A stretch of 64,000 nt of DNA from Artemia franciscana (taxonomy: Eukaryota; Arthropoda; Branchiopoda; Anostraca; Artemiidae). A model generated the notes under the pieces. It was not told the origin of the DNA and searched no databases. It worked only from the letters and a program-made list of their open reading frames with translations. Position 1 is the first letter of the stretch; each line of letters opens with the position of its first letter. The stretch spans positions 2,711,355 to 2,775,354 of the forward strand of contig NW_027062649.1 of the NCBI RefSeq assembly GCF_032884065.1, given 5' to 3'. Positions 46,690-58,792 of the stretch are shown in pieces. A program made the translations under genes and the position numbers.

Positions 46690-47990
46690 ACTTTCCAAGA
46701 AGAAGTTTTCTAAAGGAAAGTGAAGGCCATATTAAACTTGAGATCAGAAGAAATAGAAACCTACAACAACTCAAACTCAAAATAACCAGAAATTAATCTT
46801 AAAGAATAAATGAAACCCAAAACAAACAGCAATTGAATAAACAATCATAGCGAACAATAGGTACTAATATAAATAAAAAAAAGATATTAAAACAATTGAC
46901 ACTTAAATTGAATATGTAAATCATGCTTTAAACAAACAAAAATCACTATAAACAAGAGTTTAGTTTTTCCTCCTTTTCCCACTGTAAAAGTCTAAAACCT
47001 ACAGTGTCATTGGTACTTTACTGAAACCAATAGATGTCTTGAACAGTCTTGGAAAAATACAAATAAAATCAAATTGAATGTTTGATATAATGCTATTAAT
47101 TGTTGAAAGATCATCAGTTCAAGATTTATTTCACTAAAATTGTATTCAGACTTTTACAGTTAGGGATGGAGGCAGTATCCAACTCTTGTTTATAGCAAAG
47201 CTATATTTGTCTTGAGCAGTCTTGAAAAGAAATAATAAAGTTATACTGAATATTTGATATATAGCCTAATGATATTAGTTGCTAAAAGCTCATGAGTTCA
47301 AAATTAAATTTTACTGTGATTTTTGTGTTTATTTTTAATGTTGTAATAAGTACAAAAGAAAATATTTGTAACATAATTTGTTTTCAGTAAAGTGCCAATG
47401 ATGCAGTAGGTTTAAGAGTTTTACAGTGAGAGAAGGAGACAAAACCCAAACTCTTGTTTGTAGTGATTTTGATTCATATCAAGCTTGATCTGCATATTCA
47501 GTTTAAGTTTCACTCGTTTTGAGTTTTTTTTATATATATTTATATTAGTAACTATTGTATGTTTGTTTGCTATGATTGTTTATTTAATTTCTCTTCGTTT
47601 TCGGTTTCATTCATGCTTCAACAGCAAAAGATTTTGTTTGTTTTAAGCTTGATTTGCATATTCAATCTCAGTTTTACTCGTTTTGGATTTTGGGTTTCAT
47701 CTATATTTCAATAGCAAAATATTTTTGTTCATTTTAAGCCTGATTTTGCATATTCAATTTCAACTTTACTTATTTTAAGGTTCATTTATTCATTAATATT
47801 TGTACCTGCTGTATGTTTTTTTTTGTTATGATTGTTTGTTTAATTTCTGTTCATTTTGGGTTTCATTTATTCCTTAATAGTAATTTCTGGCTGTTTTGAG
47901 TTTGAGTTATTATAGGTTTCTGTTTCTTCAGATTTTATCTTGGTATGGCCTTTACTTTTCTTTAAAAAACTTCAAGTTTTTCACAATTCC
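46690..47990. repeat. Large foldback repeat
   Basis: The left arm (46700-47030) and right arm (47380-47990) are diverged inverted copies. CACTATAAACAAGAGTTTAG pairs with CAAACTCTTGTTTGTAGTG, ACTAATATAAAT with ATTTATATTAGT, and AAACAATCATAGCGAAC with a GCTATGATTGTTT copy. The right arm contains extra tandem copies of a TTTTGCATATTCAAT-type unit, and ATAAAATCAAATTGAATGTT recurs at about 47060, 47235 and 48045. Confidence 0.75.
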
Positions 47991-48543
47991 CTATTTCAAA
48001 TTTTTTTACTCCAGTTTAAATTAACAGTCTTGGCAAGAACTAATAAAATTAAATGGAATGTTCAATATTTAATGATATTAGTTGCTGAAAGCTGACTAGC
48101 TCAAGTTTCTGTTTTGCTCAGGACTGGATTTAAAGCTTTGACACTTCTAGGCCCAAGCGTTTTTGCCACCCCATTTTTGCAATATTTTTGGGGAAATCCC
48201 CAAAACTTTGGCAATAGTGAAAGCACCAGGGCCTATTGAGCCTATTTGAGAATCCTGGTCTGGTTTCACAGCAATTTTCATTTTATTTTCAATGTTGTTA
48301 TAAGTTTTTAAAGTTTTGTAAAAGAAAATTTGTGTAAAATAATTCGTTTTAGTAATACAAGGTTGGCCTTGTGTTTTTACCATTAGGGAAATGGGCTGTA
48401 GCCAAAGTCTTGTTTGTTGTGAAGAATATAGGTCTGTCAAACAGTTTTGTAGCGTCCAGCGTTCCCATCTGGGAACAACTTACTTCAAATTTTTTTACTA
48501 ACACAATAGCAACTAGGGCAAATTTTAAGCGTCCCTTAAACTG
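47991..48543. other. No recognisable gene
   Basis: One further copy of the foldback-associated unit at about 48025-48110. The 97-codon minus-strand frame at 48147-48440 has no recognisable features. Confidence 0.45.
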
Positions 48544-50023
48544 TTAAAATAAAAAAAAACAAGTTTTTTTTAAATGAAAGTAAGGAGCGAGATTAAAACT
48601 TAAAACGAACAGAAATTACTTGTTTTTTTTATTTAATTTCTGGACGTCTTTTAATTAATGCATGTTTTGATCTTGGCTCTTCTTACTTAAATAATTAAAA
48701 CGAAATTTGCATAATAATTTTTTTGGCTAAATGGCTTTCTCATAGTTTTAATCGGAAGATTTTGAGAAAAAAGGAGAGAGGGAGGAAGCCTAGTTGCCCT
48801 CCAATTTTTTGATTACTTTAAAAGGCAACTAGAACTTTTAATTTTTTTACGAACATTTTCATTAGTAAAAATTAAACGTAATTTACGAATTAACTTACGT
48901 AACGAACTTCTATATTCGTATGTTTTTATTGCGTATATGAGGGAGTTCACCCCTCGTCGATACCTCGCTCTTTACACTAAAGCTTTAAATTCTGTCCCAA
49001 TTCCTTAAGAATGACCCTTGAATCACAAAGGCTGTAGAATAACTAGTTGAAATTACAAAAAATACTTGAGCGTAAAGAGCGAGGTATTACGAGGAGGTAA
49101 ACCCCTTATATGCGCAATAATTTCTGATCGTTTTAAGTTTTAATGCTGCTCCTCACTTTCAGTAGAAAAAAAACTTTTCATATTTATTTTTTCATTGTTT
49201 TTTTTTAATAAAGCTAAAAAATCCTGCGCCCCCTTCATTGAAAGCCTCTTCTCCCATGAGAAGTTTTTCCATGGAAAGATCTTCCCAAGTAACCCCCCCA
49301 CCTCATCTATCCCTCCCAAACCAAAAAATCCCCCTGGAACGTCTGTACACTTCCCAGTAACCATTACTATATGTAAACACAGGTCAAAGTTTGTAACTTG
49401 CAACTCCTCCCACGGGGACTTTGGGGGAGTAAGTCGTCCCCAAAGACATAGTTATTAGGTTTGTCGACTATGGTGAATAAAACGGCTATCTCAGAATTTT
49501 GATCCGGTGACTTTGGAGAAAAAATGAGCGTGGGAAGGGGCCTAGGTGCCCTCCGACTTTTGGACACTTAAGAAGGGCACTAGAACTTTTAATTTCCGTT
49601 AGAATGAGCCCTCTTGCGACATTCTAGGACCCCTGGATCGATACGATCACCCCTGGGAAAAAAACACGCATCCGTGATTTGTCTTCTGGCAAAAAATGCG
49701 AAATTCTACATTTTTGTAAATAGGAGCTTGAAACATCTACAGTAAGGTTCTCTGATACGTTGAATCTGATGGTGTGATTTTCGTTAAGATTGTATGACTT
49801 TTAGGGGGTGTTTTCCCCTATTTTCTAAAATGAGGCAAATTTTCTCCAACTCGTAACTTTTGATAGGTAAGACTAATCTTGATGAAAGTTATATATTTAA
49901 AATCAGCTTAATAATGTGATTTTTTTAAAGTAACTATTGGTATCAAAATTCCGTTTTTTAGAGTTTCGGTTACTATTGAGCCGGGTCGCTCCTTACTACA
50001 GTTCGTTACCACGAACTGTTTGA
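48544..50023 (+). mobile_element. Family A element, copy A4, lacking the first palindrome
   Basis: Both ends are present (TTAAAATAAAAAAAAAC at the left; hairpin arms ACAGTTCGT/ACGAACTGT and TTTGA at the right), but after ACAGAAATTACT the sequence jumps directly to TGTTTTTTTTATTTAATTTC. It has therefore lost about 200 bp of the 249-bp palindrome. The second module with its hairpin (49000-49130) remains. Confidence 0.9.
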
Positions 50024-52320
<2,297 letters not shown>

Positions 52321-53335
52321 TCATTTTAATAATAAAATAAGTTACAAAATGTCCCGAGCCCGGCTGAGAAGACAAATTCGTAATGCACGGGATGGAAAAA
52401 AACTTATTTAAATAAATACAACATCCATACTTCACTACATGCAATTCAAACAAGTGTACTTAAACATATTCCCCCGTCAATTGCCCGGTCAACAGCACCA
52501 CCCGTTGACGCGTCCAGCGAAATAAACATAAAAATAAATAAAAGATACCAAGAACCCTGGAGAATGCCTAGGTCCAGTATCATAAAAAACCATGTAAAAT
52601 GGGAACACACTTAACATCCCAAAGGCGACCCCCCACCAACCAACAACAATTCAGTTATCACAAAACATTTTCAATAAATCAACATAAATTTAAGTTTTCG
52701 TTTAGCTGTTTTAATTGATTTTGAAGTATCCAATTTAGACGTATAAATATTCCAATACCGAATTACCGAGTTTCGAAGGGAGAATTTCGATCTTTCATTT
52801 ATTATTATTGGCTGATATAATTTAATGAAATTTCTAGTTAGATGTCCGTGTTCAATACTTTTAAGTGGGAAAAGGTTTGAGGAACGAAAAAACGAGGGAA
52901 GCAAACCACGGTCATACTTCAGTTTGAAGAGGATAGATTCAACCGTCACAAAATGTATTAAAGGAAGAATATTAAGGAAGCAATACAGAGAATCAGCTGA
53001 CGACTTCGCTGGATATAATTTAGGGGAAGGCAAGTAGCTCTTAAGGACTCGCAAAGCTTTGTTCTGTTGTCTCTGAAGTGGCATAATATGAGGACTAAAT
53101 GTGTTAAGGTAAAAAAGTGATGAAAACATGAAATGAGAATGAATAAGTGCATAATAAAGTGATCTCATTGCTTCAAAGGGAAGGGATGACCTGAGTATTC
53201 GCATTATCCCTATATTTCTCCCCAATTTCATCCGCAGATTAGATATATGAGGCTTCCATGATAGATTAGAGTCAAGGAGAACTCCGAGGTATCGAGTTTT
53301 TGTAAATCGGTTCAAGAGTTTTTGTAAATTATGAA
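52321..53335 (-). mobile_element. 5'-truncated LINE, 3' end
   Basis: Consists of the C-terminal part of an ORF2 (52671-53315) and about 350 bp of 3' UTR. The 5' boundary is near 53335, where the RT reading stops. Confidence 0.7.
52671..53315 (-). pseudogene. LINE ORF2 C-terminal region, open but truncated
   Basis: 214 codons, uninterrupted, beginning inside ORF2 after the FADD motif. RYLGVLLDSNLSWKPHISNL is the conserved block following the palm domain, LGRNIGIMRILRSSLPFEAM and LYYALIHSHFMFSSLFYLN follow, and the end is IRYWNIYTSKLDTSKSIKTA plus a basic tail. The RT core and endonuclease are absent, so it is a 5'-truncated insertion. The open frame suggests it is fairly young. CR1/Jockey-like by layout, but distinct in sequence from the 24706-27666 element. 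Confidence 0.85.
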
Positions 53336-53532
53336 AGCCTGTTGTTCAATTTTCATAGAGAGAGAACTATTATCCAGCTAAGCATATTTATAAATCGAAA
53401 TGGAATGTTAGGTCTTTGAAGGACAAATTCATATTATGAGTTATTCTTTAATTTAGAGTTGCTGAGTACTTTCATATTTTTCACCTTTAGTACCTATAAT
53501 GCCTGTGATTTGGAATACTTATTTATATCTTT

Positions 53533-53545
53533 CGTTTCATTTCAG
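53533..53545 (+). promoter_or_regulatory. Candidate splice acceptor upstream of the BTB start codon
   Basis: TTTCGTTTCATTTCAG ends at about 53545, 40 bp before the ATG. This implies a 5' UTR intron and argues that translation starts at 53586, not at the earlier in-frame Met of the open frame. Confidence 0.5.
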
Positions 53546-53585
53546 TGAGTTTGTCTTCTTCAAGGATTTTGTTCTTATTCCTGGA

Positions 53586-54413
53586 ATGGAGCAAGAAGAA
53601 TTTTGTTTGAAGTGGAACAACTACCTGGATGTATTTCATGGAGCTTTTTTATCTATATTAAACAGTGAGAACTTCACAGATGTCACCCTGTTTTGTGACA
53701 GCCAAAGCATCAAATGTCACAGACTTATTCTCTCATCTTGTAGTTCCTACTTTGAAACACTGTTTCTTGGGATATCACACCCCCATCCTATTATAATTCT
53801 AAAAGATGTGAAATTTCATGATCTGCAAGCTTTGGTAAAATTTATGTATACAGGTGAAGTGACTGTTCCACCAGCTCAAACTAGGTCATTAGTAAAATTG
53901 GCTGAAATGCTTAAAGTTAATGGTCTTGCATATTCTAATGAGACAGCTACCCAGATACAGAAACCTAGATATCCCTCTCAAAACTCTCAAATTACTCAAC
54001 CGGCTACGGAGGGAGACAGAGTTGATACAACTTGTGAAAACAGTATCTTGGCTGAAGATTCTTCCAGTGATCTTGAGCCTCCTGTTGCAGATACCTTAAA
54101 TGATAGCTTTGTAAACTATCCTTCTAATTCTAGTTCCTCTGTTTATAAGACAGATATTGGTGCATGCAACTCACTAGTAAGTTTTTTTTTATTGAAGTTC
54201 ACTTTATTCAAAATAAAGTGCCTAAAAGATGGTTATGTATTTAGTTCCTCTGTTTATAAAACAGGTATTGCTGAATGCAGTTCACTTGTAAATTTTTTTA
54301 ATTGAATTTCCCTTCAGTCAAAGTTCAGTGATCAATGGATGATTATATATATTTAATTTTAATTTTTGTTTCAGGAAGACTCTTGGCTAGGTTACAGCCA
54401 AAAGATAGCATGA
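53586..54413 (+). CDS. BTB/POZ-domain protein of the tramtrack type (5' exon plus possible short terminal exon)
   Basis: The exon 53586-54176 encodes 197 residues. The BTB domain (1-118) reads MEQEEFCLKWNNYLDVFHGA, then FTDVTLFCDSQSIKCHRLIL, SSCSSYFETLFLG, IIILKDVKFHDLQALVKFMY, TGEVTVP and LAEMLKVNGLA. This is the arthropod tramtrack/bric-a-brac-type domain that mediates dimerisation of nuclear regulators. A Ser/acid-rich linker follows. GTAAGT at 54177 is a good phase-0 donor. A second in-frame donor, GTAAAT, is at 54288 within a tandem duplicate. An acceptor at 54366-54374 (TTTGTTTCAG) would add EDSWLGYSQKIA and a stop at 54411-54413, giving a 209-residue DNA-binding-domain-less isoform. 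Alternatively the gene splices onward to distant zinc-finger exons outside the window. ATG chosen by conservation of the MEQEEFCLKWNNY opening. Target genes unknown. Confidence 0.85.
54131..54350 (+). repeat. 111-bp tandem duplication spanning the exon end and donor site
   Basis: TAGTTCCTCTGTTTATAA begins at 54131 and 54242. Each unit includes the final coding segment (SSVYKT-I-C-SL) and a donor-like site, GTAAGT in the first and GTAAAT in the second. The reading frame is open across both. Confidence 0.9.
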
Positions 54414-54960
54414 TACTTGTGTAATACTTAGACATTAGAATCTTCTTTCCCGCCTGAAAAATACCTTAGGCTAGAAATTCTTTATTTTAACTGTCAAAAA
54501 ATACTAAGCACAAGGTCCGATTTTGTTGTCTTTGATAAGAAATTTTTTTCTCATATTTTGACATTCTGGCTTTTGTTTCCTTCAGAGGTTCAATAGGTTA
54601 TCCAATGGCTCCCTTGTCTTTGCCAAAACTGCTTAAACTTAATTTTTCATTAAACACTGCCTTAGGCTAGAAAAATACTTAGTAATACTTAGTAACATGA
54701 TACTTGTGTAATACCTAGACACTCGAATCTTTTTTCCCACCTGAAAAATACCTTAGGATAGCAACTCTTTATTTTGATAGTTAAAAAGTACTAAGCATAA
54801 GGTCCAATTTTGCTGTTAAGGTTTTTCATCTTTGATAAGACGTTTCTTTTTCTCTCGTATTCTGCTTTTGTTAAATCCTAAGTACCAAAAATGCTCCCAG
54901 ATTCAAAGTGCTCCCTGGTCTTTGCCAAAACTGTTTAAACTTAATTTATCCCTCTTACAA
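54411..54960. repeat. Direct duplication of about 285 bp downstream of the BTB exon
   Basis: GATACTTGTGTAATACYTAGACA starts units at about 54412 and 54700. Both end CTTTGCCAAAACTGYTTAAACTTAAT. Confidence 0.8.
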
Positions 54961-56744
54961 CACAATGATAGAAGAGTTTAATAACATTTTAATGAAAGTC
55001 CTTAGACCGCTAATTTGAATAGAATAAAGTCTTATATTTTGGTAAATGGTCTGAGGTGTGAGGTTAGGATCCCCAGATTTTCTGAAAAAAAATTCTCTTA
55101 AAAGATTTAAGTTTCAAGCTTACCAACTATTAAAAAAGCATATGGATATTCTATTTTCATCTGAGTCTATACACCTTGACCAATTATACTAAACTACACA
55201 ATTGGTTTGAGTGCAGAAAATGGTCTCAATGACTTCACATAACAAAATAAATTGATTTCTGCTGGAAAATAGGCATTGTCAAGCATCTGTATACATGATA
55301 CATAGAAACTTTTTGAAGAAAACAAATAAATATAAAACAGTTGTTAAGAAAATCCAAGGTAACAAAAGCCAACAATTACCAGTTTGGTAATTACCAATTT
55401 TTTTCAGTTTGGTGAATTTTGACAAGTTTGTAATATTAACTCCTTTAGAGACTGTTTTCAGTGCAGGAATTTATTATACACTATATTTCAAAGTTGTGGC
55501 CTTTGTCCTGTTCTATAAAAAATCTACCAGAAGATATATCTACCACATAGGTTAAAATTCTTTTTTTTTTGTTTCAGATGGGAACAGGGTTTTCACTTTT
55601 TTGTTTACAAAGGCTTCTGTCCATGTGTGGCTTTTTTTGTCCTTTTTTTTTAACTAGTTCAGGAATTTATGGTATAGTTCATAGGTGTGGTCTTTTCCAG
55701 TCCTGTTAAAAATCTACCAGAAAATCTCTCTACCACATAGGTTAAAATTCCAAGGAAACCATATTTTCAGGTCTCTGTTTCCTCTTGTGTATTTAAAATG
55801 AGAACAAGACCTTAACTTTTTTTGTTTACAAAGAGTCCTGGCCATATGTATCTTTTTTTTGTGTGTTTTTAAAAGCTATTGAATTTCACACCAGTAAACA
55901 TGTTAAAATAAGGATTTGATTAACTTGCCTTTACAGTTTTGTGTGGCAGATATGTCCTGGCAAATTTGGTCAGGTATAGACAATTATGTTAAATATTTCT
56001 CTGGAATAACTATATTCACCCACAATAATTAACGAAAAGATATTTATAATATATATTTTGTAATAAAAACTGCTGAGCTATCAGAATCTGTCTGTATTCG
56101 TCTGAACTGGATCAATCAAGGTCTATAGAAAGTAAGTAAAATTACTATAAAATAAAAACTCAATAAGTAAAATTACTAAAATACAATAAAATTGGGTAAA
56201 ACAGGGTACTCGGTCAGGAATATAGGGTAAAAGTTTTTGTTTTAGAGTTGTCCTGTAGCTAAAAGACCAGTTGAAATTTTTCCTTTTTGTCTGTCGTTTT
56301 ATCAGCTTTTAATTAAAAATTTTAATGATTTCAATTTTCCTCCGCTTGGAAAAGGTAGTGCCCCTTCTCTGGAGTTTCATCAATTTAATCAATAGTCTAG
56401 TTTAACCTTTTAGTAATCTTTTGCCAAGGGTAATATCTCAGTGCTTTGACAATACTTAATTTCAGACAACTATTTTGTTAAAAATAAACTTCAAAACTTC
56501 ATTCTTGTTTTTCGGGTTCCTGTTTTATCACGGTTAATTCAATTTACGGGTATGCGAGTTGAAACATGAGATACACATTGGCAAAATTCATGGAACTATG
56601 TAATTTTGACTATGTATTTGTACATTAAAGAAGAGAGGATTGGGGGTAAAGTATAGTAGAGCTGCATGCACAATGTGTGACCTACAATTATTATGTACAG
56701 AATGACGTAAGAATTGTTTTCTTAAAATGTTTCCTTCTCAATAG
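54961..56744. other. Downstream or intronic DNA of the BTB gene
   Basis: Apart from the duplication at 55440-55860, no recognisable coding sequence, hairpin or shared repeat. It is an intron only if the exon at 63001 belongs to the same gene. Confidence 0.4.
55440..55860. repeat. Second direct duplication of about 200 bp
   Basis: Units near 55440 and 55650 share CAGGAATTTAT, AAAATCTACCAGAA and TCTACCACATAGGTTAAAAT, and end with TTTGTTTACAAAG. Confidence 0.8.
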
Positions 56745-58365
56745 CCGCTGATTATCCCGTATATAAAATGGCCCGTTCTCTTCAACGCCCCGCTCATTAC
56801 GCTGAAGTTTTTTATTGCTTTAAAAAGTAGAATTGTGAGAAAGTCAAACTTTAGCCTTTACCGAAAATTAAATAAAAAAAACGAGTTTTTTTTTAAACTG
56901 AAACGAAAGAGTGACATTGAAACTTAAAATAAACAGAAATTATTCTGTATATAAAATGGCCCGTTCTCCTCAATGCCCCGCTCTTTACGCTTAAGTTTTT
57001 TATTGCTTTAAAAAGTAGAATTGTGAGAAAGTCGAACTTTAGCGTAAAGAGCGGGGCGTTCAGGAGGGGACAGCCACTTTCATATGCGGAATAGTTTCTG
57101 TTCGTTTTAAGTTTTAATGTCGCTGCTTACTTTTAGTAAAACTAACTTGTATTTTTATTTAATTCCTATTTTTTAAGTAATGCTGGAAAATCCAGCGACT
57201 CATTCATGGAAATTCCCATGAGAAATTCATCCCTGGAAAGATCCTCCGACGTAACCTCGCTAAACTTTTGATTGTTTTCGAGAAAAAAAAATTCTTATTG
57301 TTCTAATAAACAACCCTTGCGTTGCAGGAGTCGTTCTTAAAGGACTTGGACAAAATTCAAGCTGTAGCTTAAAGAGCAAGGTATTTAGGAGGGGGCCATC
57401 CGCTTCGTATTCATAATAATTTCCATTTGTTTAAGTTTTAATATTGCATTTTCACTTTAAGTCGAAAATTTAATTTTTTCTTAAATAATATTGGTAAATC
57501 TGATTCCACCTTCTCTGAAACATTCCTTGCAACGTAAAGGTCCTCTAGACAATTCAATAGTAATACTTCTTTCATAACTCACCACAGCACCAAGCCGCCT
57601 GAAGTCAACAACAGCTATGCATGCTCCTTCTCCATCCCAATCTACTCAAAGCCTATCTATTTACACCCTCCCAAGAAGTTCTAATTCCCCTTAAATCTTT
57701 TCTCAAGTCTTCCTCCCACCGCTACCGAGGACAAGCGGCTTTCCGTTTAGCCCTAGATGGTTGGCCAAGAATGACAATCTTTGGCAATCTGTCACCCATC
57801 ATCTGCAGAACGTGCTCCATCCATCTCAGCCTTTCTCTCATTGTAGCCCTAGCAAGCGGGATTGAACAATATTATTCATATAGCCTACTTTTTAAAATAC
57901 AGTTGGTCAGCTTTTGGACCTTTCTGCTATGCTGGACAGAATGGCTATCCCAAAATTTTGATAAGACAATTTTGAGGGGAAAGGGCGTGTGAGGGGGACC
58001 ACTGGCCCTCTAATCTTTTTGGTCACTTAAACAGGACAATATAACTTAATTTCCATTAGAATGAGCCCTTTCCCAATATTCTAGGGCTATTGGTTCAATA
58101 CGATCATTCCTGAAAAAAAAAACACAACAAACAAAGATGTATCCGTGTTCTTTCTTCTGGCAGAAATACAAAATTCCACATTTTTGCAGATAAGAGCATG
58201 AAACCTCTACAGCAGGGTTCTCTGATATGCTAAATCTAATGGTGGGATTTTCATTAAGATTCTTTGACTTGAAGGAGGTTGTTATCCCCTTTTTTGAAAA
58301 TCAGGCAAATTCTCTCAAGATAATAGCCTTTGATTGGGATCAATGAATTTAATGAATCTTATGAG
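56745..58365 (+). mobile_element. Family A element, copy A6, degenerate and interrupted
   Basis: Begins with an extra half-palindrome (56755-56860), then TTAAATAAAAAAAACGAG at 56868, the full palindrome (to about 57140) and module sequences to 58365. The terminal hairpin is missing. A minus-strand RTE fragment sits inside it at 57570-57910. Confidence 0.8.
57570..57910 (-). pseudogene. RTE-like LINE C-terminal fragment inside A6
   Basis: The minus strand reads MRERLRWMEHVLQMMGDRLP, KIVILGQPSRAKRKAACPR and the tail GGCGGCTTGGTGCTGTGGTG, matching the RTE fragment at 39886-40175. Confidence 0.8.
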
Positions 58366-58372
58366 TTAGCCG

Positions 58373-58560
58373 TCCTGGCTAAGTGTTTGGTATGCTGGTT
58401 TGAGACTTCTTTGTCCAAGTGGAACGAATTAGATCCCTGGCATAGCCAGTTATTTGGTTGGGAGCGGGGGTCAGTGGCGTGAATCTGTTTGCTCAGCATG
58501 AGTCGACCAATCTATTAGTGTTGATCCAACATATGTGCCCTAGACTAAAGAGTATCTTAA
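58373..58560 (+). mobile_element. Possible tRNA-derived SINE
   Basis: TTAGCCGTCCTGGCTAAGTG followed by TTTGGTATGCTGGTTTGAGA resembles the 5' half of a tRNA with a pol III A box (TGGCTAAGTGTTTGG). A degenerate B-box-like GGAACGAATTAGATCCC lies about 45 bp downstream. It adjoins the truncated end of A6. No second copy in the window to confirm. Confidence 0.4.
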
Positions 58561-58792
58561 CAAAGTAACGTGAAGAAAATTATTACCTTCTGCTTATCAG
58601 GATAGCTTCTAGTTTGGCTGTCCCCTCAAATGCCTCTACGTGTAATTATTATTTCTAATGTTTAAATATTTTCCAAAGTGTAGGGAGTGGGCAATTTTGT
58701 CATTTTTTCAACTATTTTCAGTGAAAATACCAAAAGGCTTATTATCTATTAAGATATAGAGATATAGAATAGTAGATGTTTACTGCTCAGTG

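Noticed and set aside
53499-53585. N-terminal extension of the BTB protein from the upstream in-frame Met
   Set aside because: The segment spans a likely splice acceptor at 53545, and the conserved protein start is MEQEEFCLKWNNY at 53586.
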